The notes under the pieces: model-generated
Seen by the model: only the letters and a program-made list of their open reading frames with translations
Database searches by the model: none
Told to the model about the DNA's origin: nothing
NCBI GenBank assembly: GCA_910587695.1
Contig: CAJUNC010000001.1
Coordinates: 1 to 64,000, forward strand
Direction: 5' to 3'
DNA: 64,000 bases
Source of the DNA: an uncultured Lactobacillus sp.
GTDB lineage: Bacteria; Bacillota; Bacilli; Lactobacillales; Lactobacillaceae
Part shown: piece after piece, positions 1-8,290 of the stretch
Numbering within the stretch: the first letter of the stretch is position 1
Layout of the letters: each line of letters opens with the position of its first letter
Translations under genes and position numbers: made by a program

Positions 1-321
1 TGCCAGGCCAAGTTTTGAAAGTCTCAGGTCAAGCAGCTTCGAGTCAGCCAAGCACGAACACAAGTGCATCTCAAAATTCAAATCAGACTCAAGCAAGTGG
101 CAATGGGAGTTACACGGTCAAAGCAGGTGACTCATTATACCGTATCGCAGTCAACCACAATATGAGTTTGCAAGAGTTGAAGAGTTTGAATAACTTGAGC
201 AGTAATTTGATCATGCCAGGCCAAGTTTTGAAAGTCTCAGGTCAAGCAGCTTCGAGTCAGCCAAGCACGAACACAAATGCATCTCAAAATTCAAATCAGA
301 CTCAAGCAAGTGGCAATGGGA
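1..321 (+). repeat. Coding direct repeat in the LysM gene, 213-bp period
   Basis: Bases 1-108 recur at 214-321 with a single difference (G64 versus A277, Ser to Asn). The repeat covers the end of one LysM and the whole Ser/Thr/Asn-rich linker. Because the first copy starts at the window edge, the true left end and the copy number are unknown. Confidence 0.9.
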
Positions 322-641
322 CGTATACAGTCAAAGCGGGCGATTCTTTATGGGCGATCGCTAATTCACATAAAATGACGTTAAATGACTTAAAACGGGT
401 CAATAACTTGTCAAGTGACCGGATCTATGTTGGTCAAACGCTTAAAGTAACTAAGGGTGCAGTTACAACGGCTAATAAGACAAACGCCCAAAGTAGTACA
501 AAGAAAACATATACAGTCAAAGCGGGTGACTCGCTTTGGCGGATCGCTTCCAATAATGGTACGACGGTAAATCAATTGAAAGCTTTGAATAATTTGACCT
601 CAGACATGATCTATGTCGGACAAAATTTGAAATTAAAATAA
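1..641 (+). CDS. LysM-repeat cell-wall protein, C-terminal part (5' end outside window)
   Basis: The reading frame is open from the first base, so this is the tail of a longer gene. After a partial first LysM come three complete LysM modules, each opening with YTVKAGDSL and closing with a V/MPGQ-L-K or YVGQ-L-K motif, joined by Ser/Thr/Asn/Gln-rich linkers. LysM modules bind the GlcNAc of peptidoglycan, so the protein is probably secreted and held non-covalently in the wall. In lactobacilli such C-terminal LysM arrays usually follow a muramidase, glucosaminidase or NlpC/P60 domain; that catalytic part would lie upstream and cannot be seen. Two linker-LysM units are near-identical at the DNA level, a sign of recent duplication. 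LysM assignment is secure, enzyme class is unknown. Confidence 0.88.
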   Translation, partial: PGQVLKVSGQAASSQPSTNTSASQNSNQTQASGNGSYTVKAGDSLYRIAVNHNMSLQELKSLNNLSSNLIMPGQVLKVSGQAASSQPSTNTNASQNSNQTQASGNGTYTVKAGDSLWAIANSHKMTLNDLKRVNNLSSDRIYVGQTLKVTKGAVTTANKTNAQSSTKKTYTVKAGDSLWRIASNNGTTVNQLKALNNLTSDMIYVGQNLKLK

Positions 642-648
642 TTTTCTC

Positions 649-677
649 TTGAATTGGCCGAGCAGTTTTGCTAAGAT
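649..677 (+). promoter_or_regulatory. leuS promoter
   Basis: TTGAAT (649-654) and TAAGAT (672-677) are separated by 17 bp, and a TG lies at the extended -10 position. Transcription would start near 684, just before the T-box leader. Confidence 0.6.
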
Positions 678-683
678 GAAGTA

Positions 684-921
684 AATATTTGAACGCAGAT
701 AAGGAGTATTAGGAAGAACTAAGCTATTTTCAGAGAGTATACGGTTGCTGTGAGTATACAAGTTGGTTCTTCTGAACTCGCCTTTGAGTTTTTCGCCGAA
801 GCTAGTAAGTGAAAACGGTCCTTCCCGTTACGAAGTTAAGTGTCAACTTAGTGTTGGAATATGGGTGGTACCGCGGTTTTTCGTCCTATATGGAGTTTAT
901 AACTCTATGTAGGACTTTTTT
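684..921 (+). promoter_or_regulatory. T-box riboswitch controlling leuS
   Basis: This is the leader between the LysM gene and leuS. The conserved T-box sequence GGGTGGTACCGCG is at 863-875. It is followed by a terminator hairpin with arms near 883-897 and 901-915 and a T run at 916-921. The likely specifier is CTC (Leu) at 777-779, in the context GAACTCGCC. Uncharged tRNA-Leu should stabilise the antiterminator and allow leuS transcription, as in the known leuS T-boxes of Firmicutes. The specifier position is inferred by eye rather than from a covariance model. Confidence 0.9.
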
Positions 922-947
922 ATTTTCTAGAAAGGAACTATGGATAG

Positions 948-3359
948 ATGAGCTATAATCATAAAGAAATCGAAAAAAAATGGCAACGTTATTGGGATGA
1001 ACATAAAACGTTCAAGACAACTGAGGATAAGGATAAAAAGAATTACTATGCTTTAGATATGTTTCCTTACCCATCAGGCCAAGGGCTACATGTAGGCCAT
1101 CCAGAAGGATATACAGCGACTGATATCATTTCACGCATGAAACGGATGCAAGGCTACAATGTTTTACATCCGATGGGGTGGGATGCTTTTGGGTTACCAG
1201 CGGAACAATATGCGTTGAATACTGGTAATTCGCCACGTGAATTTACTAAGAAAAATATTAACAATTTTAGACGTCAGATCAAATCATTGGGTCTTTCTTA
1301 CGATTGGGATCGCGAAGTAAACACGACTGATTCGGCTTATTACAAATGGACACAATGGATCTTTGAACAACTTTACAAGCGTGGCCTAGCTTATGAAGCT
1401 GAGATCCCAGTTAACTGGAGCCCAGATCTAGGGACTGTAGTGGCTAATGAAGAAGTTATCGATGGTAAGACTGAACGAGGGGGGTTCCCAGTTATTCGCA
1501 AGCCAATGCGTCAATGGGTCTTGAAGATCACCGCTTATGCAGATCGTTTGATCGACGATTTGGAAGATCTTGATTGGCCTGAAGCGATCAAAGAACAACA
1601 ACGCAATTGGATCGGACGCTCAGTTGGTGCCACGATCGATTTCAAAGTTGATGGTCAAGATGAACAACTAGAAGTATTCACTACACGTCCAGATACTTTA
1701 TTTGGTGCTTCAGCGATCACGATCGCACCAGAACATGAAATTGTAGCTAGCTTAACGACACCAGAACAAAAAGCAGCTGTTGAAGCTTATGTTGAAGAGA
1801 TCTCACACAAGTCTGATCTTGAAAGAACAGACCTAGCTAAAGATAAAACAGGGGTCTTTACCGGAAGTTATGCTATCAATCCAGTAAACGGTGAAAAATT
1901 ACCTATCTGGTTGGCTGACTATGTCTTAGCCTCTTATGGTACCGGAGCAGTTATGGTTTCGGCTGCCCATGATCCGCGTGATTGGGAATTTGCGAAGAAA
2001 TATGATTTGCCGATCATTCCAGTCATTGCTGGGGGCGATGTTGAAAAAGAAGTTTACACCGGTGAGGGTGAATATATCAACTCCGATTTCTTGAATGGTT
2101 TGACTAAAGAAGAAGCTATCGAGACGATGATCAATTGGTTGAAAGAACACGGTGTGGGTGATAAGAAAGTAAATTACCGCTTACGTGATTGGACCTTCTC
2201 ACGCCAACGCTATTGGGGTGAACCGATCCCTGTGATCCACTGGGAAGATGGCGAAACGACTTTAGTTCCAGAAGATGAATTACCACTTCTTTTGCCTAAG
2301 TCAAATGATATCAAGCCTTCAGGTACAGGTGAAAGTCCGTTAGCTAACCTTGAAGATTGGGTCAATGTGGTCGATGAAAATGGACGTAAAGGGAAACGTG
2401 AAACTAATACGATGCCACAATGGGCTGGAAGTTCATGGTACTTCTTGCGTTATATCGATCCACACAACAATGAGATGATTGCAGATCCTGAGAAATTAAA
2501 GGCTTGGTTACCAGTAGATCTTTACGTTGGTGGGGCAGAGCATGCGGTCTTGCACTTATTATATGCACGTTTCTGGCACAAATTCTTATATGATCTAGGT
2601 GTTGTACCAACTAAAGAACCATTCCAAAAATTGGTCAACCAAGGAATGATCTTAGGAAATAACCATGAAAAAATGTCTAAATCTAAGGGTAATGTAGTTA
2701 ACCCAGATGATATCGTTGAGCAATACGGGGCTGATACATTACGTCTGTACGAAATGTTTATGGGACCACTTGACGCTTCGATCGCTTGGAGCGAAGATGG
2801 TTTGAATGGGGCTAATAAGTTTATCAATCGTGTTTGGAACTTGTTGATCGATGAAAATGGTCAATTACGCGACCGGATCACAACGATCAACGAAGGTGAT
2901 CTAGACTTGGTCTACAATCAAACAGTCAAGAAAGTTACAAATGACTATGAAAAATTGCATTTCAATACCGCAATTTCACAATTGATGGTCTTAGTCAATG
3001 AATTCTACAAGGCTGATTCCTTACCACTAGAATATGTTGAAGGTCTAGTCAAATTGATCTCGCCGATCACACCACATATGGCTGAAGAACTTTGGACTTT
3101 ACTAGGTCATGTTGGAAGTATTGCCTATGCTAAATGGCCAACGTATGACGAAAGTAAATTAGTCGAAGATACAGTTGAGATCGTTGTCCAAGTCAACGGT
3201 AAGATCAAGCAACACTTGAATGTTTCACGGACAGCTTCAAAAGAAGAGTTAGAAGAACTCGCTTTGAATGACGAAAAGATCAAGACTGAGCTTGAAGGTA
3301 AGACGATCCGGCGAGTGATCGCAGTACCAGGTAAATTAGTCAATGTGGTTGCTAACTAA
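948..3359 (+). CDS. leuS: Leucyl-tRNA synthetase
   Basis: Cytoplasmic class I aminoacyl-tRNA synthetase charging tRNA-Leu with leucine. The product is 803 residues, normal for bacterial LeuRS. The HIGH signature appears as HVGH (residues 48-51) and the KMSKS loop is exact at 575-579. The CP1 editing region, with its threonine-rich stretch VFTTRPDTLFGA, lies between them and would hydrolyse mischarged Ile or Met. The start follows AAAGGAAC by a normal distance. The gene stands alone between the T-box leader and its own terminator, so its expression should answer to leucine starvation through tRNA charging. Nothing is missing or unusual. Confidence 0.98.
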   Translation: MSYNHKEIEKKWQRYWDEHKTFKTTEDKDKKNYYALDMFPYPSGQGLHVGHPEGYTATDIISRMKRMQGYNVLHPMGWDAFGLPAEQYALNTGNSPREFTKKNINNFRRQIKSLGLSYDWDREVNTTDSAYYKWTQWIFEQLYKRGLAYEAEIPVNWSPDLGTVVANEEVIDGKTERGGFPVIRKPMRQWVLKITAYADRLIDDLEDLDWPEAIKEQQRNWIGRSVGATIDFKVDGQDEQLEVFTTRPDTLFGASAITIAPEHEIVASLTTPEQKAAVEAYVEEISHKSDLERTDLAKDKTGVFTGSYAINPVNGEKLPIWLADYVLASYGTGAVMVSAAHDPRDWEFAKKYDLPIIPVIAGGDVEKEVYTGEGEYINSDFLNGLTKEEAIETMINWLKEHGVGDKKVNYRLRDWTFSRQRYWGEPIPVIHWEDGETTLVPEDELPLLLPKSNDIKPSGTGESPLANLEDWVNVVDENGRKGKRETNTMPQWAGSSWYFLRYIDPHNNEMIADPEKLKAWLPVDLYVGGAEHAVLHLLYARFWHKFLYDLGVVPTKEPFQKLVNQGMILGNNHEKMSKSKGNVVNPDDIVEQYGADTLRLYEMFMGPLDASIAWSEDGLNGANKFINRVWNLLIDENGQLRDRITTINEGDLDLVYNQTVKKVTNDYEKLHFNTAISQLMVLVNEFYKADSLPLEYVEGLVKLISPITPHMAEELWTLLGHVGSIAYAKWPTYDESKLVEDTVEIVVQVNGKIKQHLNVSRTASKEELEELALNDEKIKTELEGKTIRRVIAVPGKLVNVVAN

Positions 3360-3366
3360 TAGTAAT

Positions 3367-3409
3367 AAAGAAATGAGATCCCCACTTAGATCTCATTTCT
3401 TTATTTTTT
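3367..3409 (+). terminator. Terminator of leuS
   Basis: A 14-bp perfect stem (3367-3380 with 3389-3402), an 8-nt loop and a T run follow eight bases after the leuS stop. Confidence 0.92.
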
Positions 3410-3417
3410 AACATGTG

Positions 3418-3466
3418 TTTGATTTTTCGAAAGAAATTTGCGAAATCAAAGTAAATTGGATAAAAT
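3418..3466 (+). promoter_or_regulatory. Promoter of the amino acid permease with overlapping inverted repeat
   Basis: TTGCGA (3438-3443) and TAAAAT (3461-3466) are 17 bp apart. TTTGATTT (3418-3425) and AAATCAAA (3445-3452) form an inverted repeat around the -35, a possible operator for an unidentified regulator. The hexamers are reasonable; the operator is a guess. Confidence 0.45.
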
Positions 3467-3524
3467 AGAACGTAAACATATTTATAAAAAGGAACATTAA
3501 TGTCTCAGAAAGGATTTTAATAGC

Positions 3525-4871
3525 ATGAAAAACGAACTATCTCGTGCATTGACGCACCGCCATGTACAGATGATCGCGATCGGCGGTGCCATAGGAACTG
3601 GGCTTTTCTTAGGATCTGGGAGTGCGATCCAAAAAGCAGGTCCAGCGATCATTCTCGCTTATTTGGTCGCAGGGATCTTTTGCTTTTTAATGATGCGTGC
3701 GATCGGTGAATTGATCTTGTCTGATACCTCTAAATCATCGTTTATTGAATTTGTGCGCCAATATCTCGGTGAAAAGTGGGAATTTGTTGTTGGCTGGACC
3801 TATTGGCTATGTTGGGAAAGCTTAGCTATGGCCGATCTGACAGCTAGTGGGATCTACATTCGATATTGGTTTCCCAATATACCACAATGGGTGACGGCTT
3901 TAGCGATCATTTTGATCTTGTTAGCCTTTAATTTACTGAGTGTGGGAGTTTTTGGTGAATTAGAAGCTTGGTTTTCTAGTATCAAGGTTTTAGCGATCAT
4001 GGCTTTGATCGCGACTGGTTTGATCTTATTATTGACTTCAGCTAATGTTGGTGGTCATCAAGTACAATTGAGTAATTTGGTTGACTATGGTGGCCTTTTT
4101 CCAAAGGGATTTTCCGGGTTATTAGCTGCTTTTCCGATGGTCATCTTTGCCTTTACAGGGATCGAAATGGTCGGCTTGACTTCAGGTGAAACGGCTGCCC
4201 CTAAAAAAGACCTCCCACGGGCGATCAACACATTGCCAATGCGGATCGGTCTGTTTTATGTGGGATCGATGTTTGTCTTGATGTGTATCTATCCTTGGAA
4301 TGAGATCGCGACGACTTCAAGTCCATTTGTACAAGTCTTCTCTGGGATCGGGATCAAGATGGCTGCAGCTGTGATCAATTTTGTGGTCCTGACTGCGGCG
4401 CTATCAGCATGTAATAGTGCGATCTTTAGTACGAGTCGGACGTTGTTTGTTTTGGCAAATAGTGGACAAGCGCCAAAGAAGATGGCTAAGATCAGTAATC
4501 GCAGTGTACCAGTTGGGTCTTTAGTCTTTTCTTCGTCAGTCCTCTTTATTATCGTGATCTTGAACTATATTTTACCAAGTAGTATCTTTGAGATCATCTC
4601 AGGGGTAGCTACGGTCAGCTTTATCTTTGTTTGGATCATTTTAGTTTGGTGTCACTATAAGTATCGTCAGCAAAATAAAACAGCCAAAAGTATTTTCCCG
4701 ATGCCCCTTTATCCTTGGTCTAACTTCTTAACGATCGCCTTTTTTATGATCGTCTTAGGGCTATTGGCAACGAGTACAAGTACTTTGATCTCGATCATTT
4801 TTGCGCTGATCTGGTTTAGTCTATTGTTCATACTTTCAGGAAAACTTAAAATTACTAAAGAAAATAATTGA
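3525..4871 (+). CDS. Amino acid permease (APC superfamily, AAT-type)
   Basis: Polytopic inner-membrane amino acid/proton symporter of 448 residues, the usual size for the amino acid transporter branch of the APC superfamily. The N-terminus has the family signature IAIGGAIGTGLFLGSG in TM1, then about 12 hydrophobic segments, with a GIEMVGLTSGE motif in TM6. That motif class lines the substrate site in LysP, ProY and CycA-like carriers. The substrate cannot be told from the sequence. The start is preceded by AGAAAGGA. The gene is monocistronic, with its own promoter and terminator, and an inverted repeat around the promoter suggests dedicated regulation. Confidence 0.92.
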   Translation: MKNELSRALTHRHVQMIAIGGAIGTGLFLGSGSAIQKAGPAIILAYLVAGIFCFLMMRAIGELILSDTSKSSFIEFVRQYLGEKWEFVVGWTYWLCWESLAMADLTASGIYIRYWFPNIPQWVTALAIILILLAFNLLSVGVFGELEAWFSSIKVLAIMALIATGLILLLTSANVGGHQVQLSNLVDYGGLFPKGFSGLLAAFPMVIFAFTGIEMVGLTSGETAAPKKDLPRAINTLPMRIGLFYVGSMFVLMCIYPWNEIATTSSPFVQVFSGIGIKMAAAVINFVVLTAALSACNSAIFSTSRTLFVLANSGQAPKKMAKISNRSVPVGSLVFSSSVLFIIVILNYILPSSIFEIISGVATVSFIFVWIILVWCHYKYRQQNKTAKSIFPMPLYPWSNFLTIAFFMIVLGLLATSTSTLISIIFALIWFSLLFILSGKLKITKENN

Positions 4872-4876
4872 TCAAC

Positions 4877-4908
4877 ACACCTTAGGGTTCGTACTCTGAG
4901 GTGTTTTT
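4877..4908 (+). terminator. Terminator of the amino acid permease
   Basis: ACACCT and AGGTGT arms with G-U pairs inward, followed by a short T run, directly after the permease stop. Confidence 0.75.
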
Positions 4909-4981
4909 AAGTTGAAAATCTTTTTTAGTATTATATTTTTTGCTAGAATCTATACTGAAACAGTAGAAAGGAATATATGCT

Positions 4982-6598
4982 ATGAAAGAACAAACGATGA
5001 AAGAAAAGATGCTTCGTGGTTCGGCGTGGATGACAGCTGGGAGTATCATTTCCCGCATCTTAGGTGCGCTCTACATCATTCCCTGGTATAGCTGGTTTGG
5101 AAGTGACAAGCTGCAAGCCAATGCTCTATATACAAAGGGGTATACGGTTTATAGTATTTTTTTGATGATCGCGATCTCGGGTATCCCTTCAGCTGTTGCT
5201 AAACAAGTTGCACATTATAATTCTAAAAATGAATATGGCGTTTCAAAAAGATTATTTAAAACAAGTTTAGTGGCTTTGTTTGTTTTAGGGGCAGTCTGTA
5301 CGCTTGTCTTTTGGTTGATCGCTCCTTTTATCTCACAAGGTGATCCAAGAATGGTCTCGATCTATCGTTCATTAGCTTTAGCTTTATTGATCATTCCGTC
5401 AATGAGTCTTTTGCGCGGATATTTTCAGGGCTTTCAGGATATGGCACCATCAGCTTTATCGCAATTGATCGAACAATTTTTGCGAATAATCTATATGTTG
5501 TTAGCGACCTATATCACGATCAAAGTTATGGGGCTACCATTTGAAGTAGGGGTTTGGCAGTCGACTTTTGCTGCTTTTATCGGCGCTATAGGTGGGACTT
5601 TGTTGTTAGTGGGCTACTATCTTAAACATAAAAAAAGATTAGATGAGCTAGTATCTCAGAGTAACGATCAGCTCGAAATAACAAATAAGACCTTATTAAA
5701 AGAGGTATTATATCAAGCTTTGCCATTTATTTTTATTGCATGTGCGATGTCGATGTTTAATTTGATCGACCAGTTTACATTTCCTGTGATCATGCAACAA
5801 GCAGGTGCGTATAGTATGGCTCAGATCAATGCCTTGTATGCTCTGTTTGCGGGGAATGCCAATAAGTTGATCATGATCGTGGTGGCACTATCGACCGCGA
5901 TGGCAACGACAGCGATACCACTTCTAAGTGAAGCTGTTGCTAAACGCGATGGTACTTTGATGAAAAAACAACTATTAGAATCTCTAGAGTTGTTGTTTTT
6001 TGTAATGTTACCAGCTGTCTTGGGGATGGCTGCGGTCAGTCGCCCGCTTTACCTAGTATTTTACGGTTATGAAGCAACAGGGATCTTTGTTTTAGCGATC
6101 TCGGCGTATGTGGCATTAGCAATGGGACTATTTAACGTTTTAGGCTCATTATTGCAAGGGATCTATGAAAACAAACAAGCTATCAAATATACCACCTTGG
6201 GGTTAGGTGTAAAATTAGTCCTTCAATATCCATTGACTCTTTGGTTGGGTGTTTTTGGACCACTCTTAGCGACAGGGATCGCGATGAGTTGGGCCAGCTA
6301 TTTAATGCTTCGCTTTTTATATTTGAAGTATAATTTACCGACGGGACAGTTACAAGTTAATGTCAATAAGATGTTTATGGTAGCATTATTGATGTTTGGC
6401 GTGACGTTACTGTTCGTAGGTGGTTATTATAGGATATTTCCCGGGAATAATCGCTGGTCAGCTTTGGTGGTTTTGAGCCTAGCCGTTGGGGTCGGAGGCT
6501 ATCTATATTTACTGGCTTGTTTTAAACTGGATCTATTACAACGGATCTTAGGCACAAAAGTGACAAGTAAATTACAAAAGATATTTAGGTGGAGATAA
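4982..6598 (+). CDS. Putative lipid II flippase of the MOP superfamily (MurJ/YtgP-like)
   Basis: Integral membrane protein of 538 residues with about 14 hydrophobic segments. The N-terminus GSAWMTAGSIISRILGALYIIPW is split-typical of the polysaccharide-biosynthesis/SpoVB branch, and PSMSLLRGYFQGFQ with Arg and Gln in a central helix is characteristic of YtgP. B. subtilis YtgP is an accepted lipid II flippase (MurJ), so a role in peptidoglycan precursor export is likely; a role in another glycolipid export route is possible. The start uses GAAAGG ten bases upstream. rsuA begins one base after the stop, so the two are cotranscribed, a pairing seen in other lactobacilli. Confidence 0.85.
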   Translation: MKEQTMKEKMLRGSAWMTAGSIISRILGALYIIPWYSWFGSDKLQANALYTKGYTVYSIFLMIAISGIPSAVAKQVAHYNSKNEYGVSKRLFKTSLVALFVLGAVCTLVFWLIAPFISQGDPRMVSIYRSLALALLIIPSMSLLRGYFQGFQDMAPSALSQLIEQFLRIIYMLLATYITIKVMGLPFEVGVWQSTFAAFIGAIGGTLLLVGYYLKHKKRLDELVSQSNDQLEITNKTLLKEVLYQALPFIFIACAMSMFNLIDQFTFPVIMQQAGAYSMAQINALYALFAGNANKLIMIVVALSTAMATTAIPLLSEAVAKRDGTLMKKQLLESLELLFFVMLPAVLGMAAVSRPLYLVFYGYEATGIFVLAISAYVALAMGLFNVLGSLLQGIYENKQAIKYTTLGLGVKLVLQYPLTLWLGVFGPLLATGIAMSWASYLMLRFLYLKYNLPTGQLQVNVNKMFMVALLMFGVTLLFVGGYYRIFPGNNRWSALVVLSLAVGVGGYLYLLACFKLDLLQRILGTKVTSKLQKIFRWR

Positions 6599-6599
6599 G

Positions 6600-7325
6600 A
6601 TGAGATTAGATAAATATTTAACGACTGTGGGATTGGGGACACGCTCTGAAGTAAAAAAATTGTTACGTAAAAAAAGCGTCAGTGTTGACGGTGAGGTCAC
6701 CACTGACGGAAAATTTCAACTTGATCCTACTATTTCCCAGGTTATGGTAGGACAAAAAGTACTTACGTATCAAAATTATTATTACTATATGCTAAACAAA
6801 CCTAAAGGAGTAGTTTCGGCGACCACGGATAGGGTCGAGAAAACCGTTTTAGATCTTTTGGTCGAACCTGCAAGTAACCAAAAACTTTTCCCGGTGGGGC
6901 GCTTAGACAAAGACACGACAGGATTGTTGCTTTTAACAAATGATGGGGCAATGAGTCATGAATTGCTAAGCCCCAAAAAACATGTAGCTAAAACTTATAT
7001 CGCCCAGATCGCAGGAATAGTGACGCTAGCAACTTGTGTGACCTTTGCTAGTTCAATGACGTTAAAAAATGGCGAAAAAACAAAACCTGCCAAGTTGAAG
7101 ATCTTAACTGTTGATAAAGCACATGAGCGATCTGTGATCGAGATCACGATCACAGAAGGCAAATATCATCAAGTGAAGCGGATGTTTGCAGCAGTAGGAA
7201 TGAAAGTTTTGGAGTTAGAACGTCTTCAAATGGGGAGTTTAAAACTCGATCCCACTCTAAAGCGGGGGGATTACCGTCCCTTAAGCGAGCAGGAATTAGC
7301 TAAATTGCGCCATGAAAGTTTGTAA
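6600..7325 (+). CDS. rsuA: Ribosomal small subunit pseudouridine synthase
   Basis: Converts a uridine of 16S rRNA (U516 in E. coli) to pseudouridine. The 241-residue product has an N-terminal S4-like RNA-binding domain (residues 1-45, opening MRLDKYL) and the RsuA/RluB catalytic domain with GRLDKDTTGLLLLTNDG; Asp103 in GRLD is the predicted catalytic aspartate. The KMFA-type motif V-KRMFAAVG near the C-terminus also fits. GGTGGAG precedes the ATG, which follows the flippase stop by one base. Its last 30 bases overlap the convergent nnrD gene. Confidence 0.94.
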   Translation: MRLDKYLTTVGLGTRSEVKKLLRKKSVSVDGEVTTDGKFQLDPTISQVMVGQKVLTYQNYYYYMLNKPKGVVSATTDRVEKTVLDLLVEPASNQKLFPVGRLDKDTTGLLLLTNDGAMSHELLSPKKHVAKTYIAQIAGIVTLATCVTFASSMTLKNGEKTKPAKLKILTVDKAHERSVIEITITEGKYHQVKRMFAAVGMKVLELERLQMGSLKLDPTLKRGDYRPLSEQELAKLRHESL

Positions 7326-8138
7326 ATGTTCAATAATATCGGTCGGTAAAACAACATATTTACTTTGGGAGAGTTCACTTGCAACGGCGCTGTGCAAATA
7401 AACGGCGGCATCTAAAACCTCAGCTGGAGCTAGTGTTTTGAATTGCCCCATAAAAGCAGCGATGATCCCAGTCAAAGTATCACCCATGCCACCGGTCGCC
7501 ATATAGGGACCACCAATCGGCAACCGGCTGAGCGTATTATCACGGTGATAGATCTCAGTGTGATGCTTTTTTAAAACAACGTGAGCAGCTAGTTTTTGTT
7601 GGGCGCTCTGATTTGCCTGAGGCAGTTGCTCTGCGATCGCTAGTCCAGATAAACGAGCCCATTCGGCTTGATGTGGGGTGTAGATCACCTGACATGTCGG
7701 GTAAAAGGGCTCGTTTTGTTGTGCAAGTAGCGTGATCGCTGACCCATCAATGATCAAAGTGGCAGTTGGTCTTACCGCTGTTAAAGTTATTTTCAATATC
7801 TGTTTTGCAAGTTGGTCTAGACCTAGACCAGGTCCAATGACGATCGTATCAGCTTGTTTTATAGCTTGGGTCAAAGCTTCAAAGTCGCTGTGATCAACGA
7901 CCATTGCTTCAGGTAAGCGAGCATGAAGTGCAAAAAAATTTGAACTATTTGTAGCACATGTGACAAGACCGGCGCCGGCATGGACTGCAGCGCTAGCAGA
8001 CATGATCACAGCACCTCCCATATTTTTGTTACCACCGATGATCAAGATCTTACCGAAATTTCCTTTGTGACTTTGCTTAGGCCGGGGCTTGATAACTTGT
8101 TTTAGACAAGCTACGGTCAAATTTTTCATAGTTTCCAT
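7296..8138 (-). CDS. nnrD: ADP-dependent NAD(P)H-hydrate dehydratase
   Basis: Repairs hydrated, damaged NAD(P)HX back to NAD(P)H using ADP. This is the stand-alone C-terminal YjeF/ribokinase-like domain; the NnrE epimerase domain is not attached and not in the window. Visible motifs are KGNFGKILIIGG near residue 27 of the longer frame, VIGPGLG, LIIDGSAI and GGMGDTLTGIIAAF, the last being the nucleotide-binding glycine-rich motif with the catalytic Asp. I place the start at the ATG at 8138 because GGAG lies nine bases upstream; a TTG at 8147 would overlap that site. Its 3' end overlaps rsuA tail to tail by 30 bp. Confidence 0.92.
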   Translation of the reverse strand: METMKNLTVACLKQVIKPRPKQSHKGNFGKILIIGGNKNMGGAVIMSASAAVHAGAGLVTCATNSSNFFALHARLPEAMVVDHSDFEALTQAIKQADTIVIGPGLGLDQLAKQILKITLTAVRPTATLIIDGSAITLLAQQNEPFYPTCQVIYTPHQAEWARLSGLAIAEQLPQANQSAQQKLAAHVVLKKHHTEIYHRDNTLSRLPIGGPYMATGGMGDTLTGIIAAFMGQFKTLAPAEVLDAAVYLHSAVASELSQSKYVVLPTDIIEHLQTFMAQFS

Positions 8139-8244
8139 TGTATCCAACTCCGATCGCTAAAGATATTCTATGTCCAAGGTAAGTCATTTTATTATATTTT
8201 TCAACTGATAAGATAAGTGTTAAGGTGGAAGTTGTCAAAATTTA

Positions 8245-8253
8245 TGCTAAAAT
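8245..8253 (+). promoter_or_regulatory. Extended -10 promoter of pepV
   Basis: TGCTAAAAT (8245-8253) is an extended -10 element 38 bp before the pepV ATG. No good -35 is visible. The identical nonamer occurs before zapA. Confidence 0.45.
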
Positions 8254-8290
8254 AGGGAGGAGATCGAATCTAAATAAGAGGTGGATTTTT

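Noticed and set aside
1..641. Direct repeats at the left edge as a CRISPR or mobile repeat
   Set aside because: They are in-frame coding repeats of LysM and linker, with a 71-residue period.
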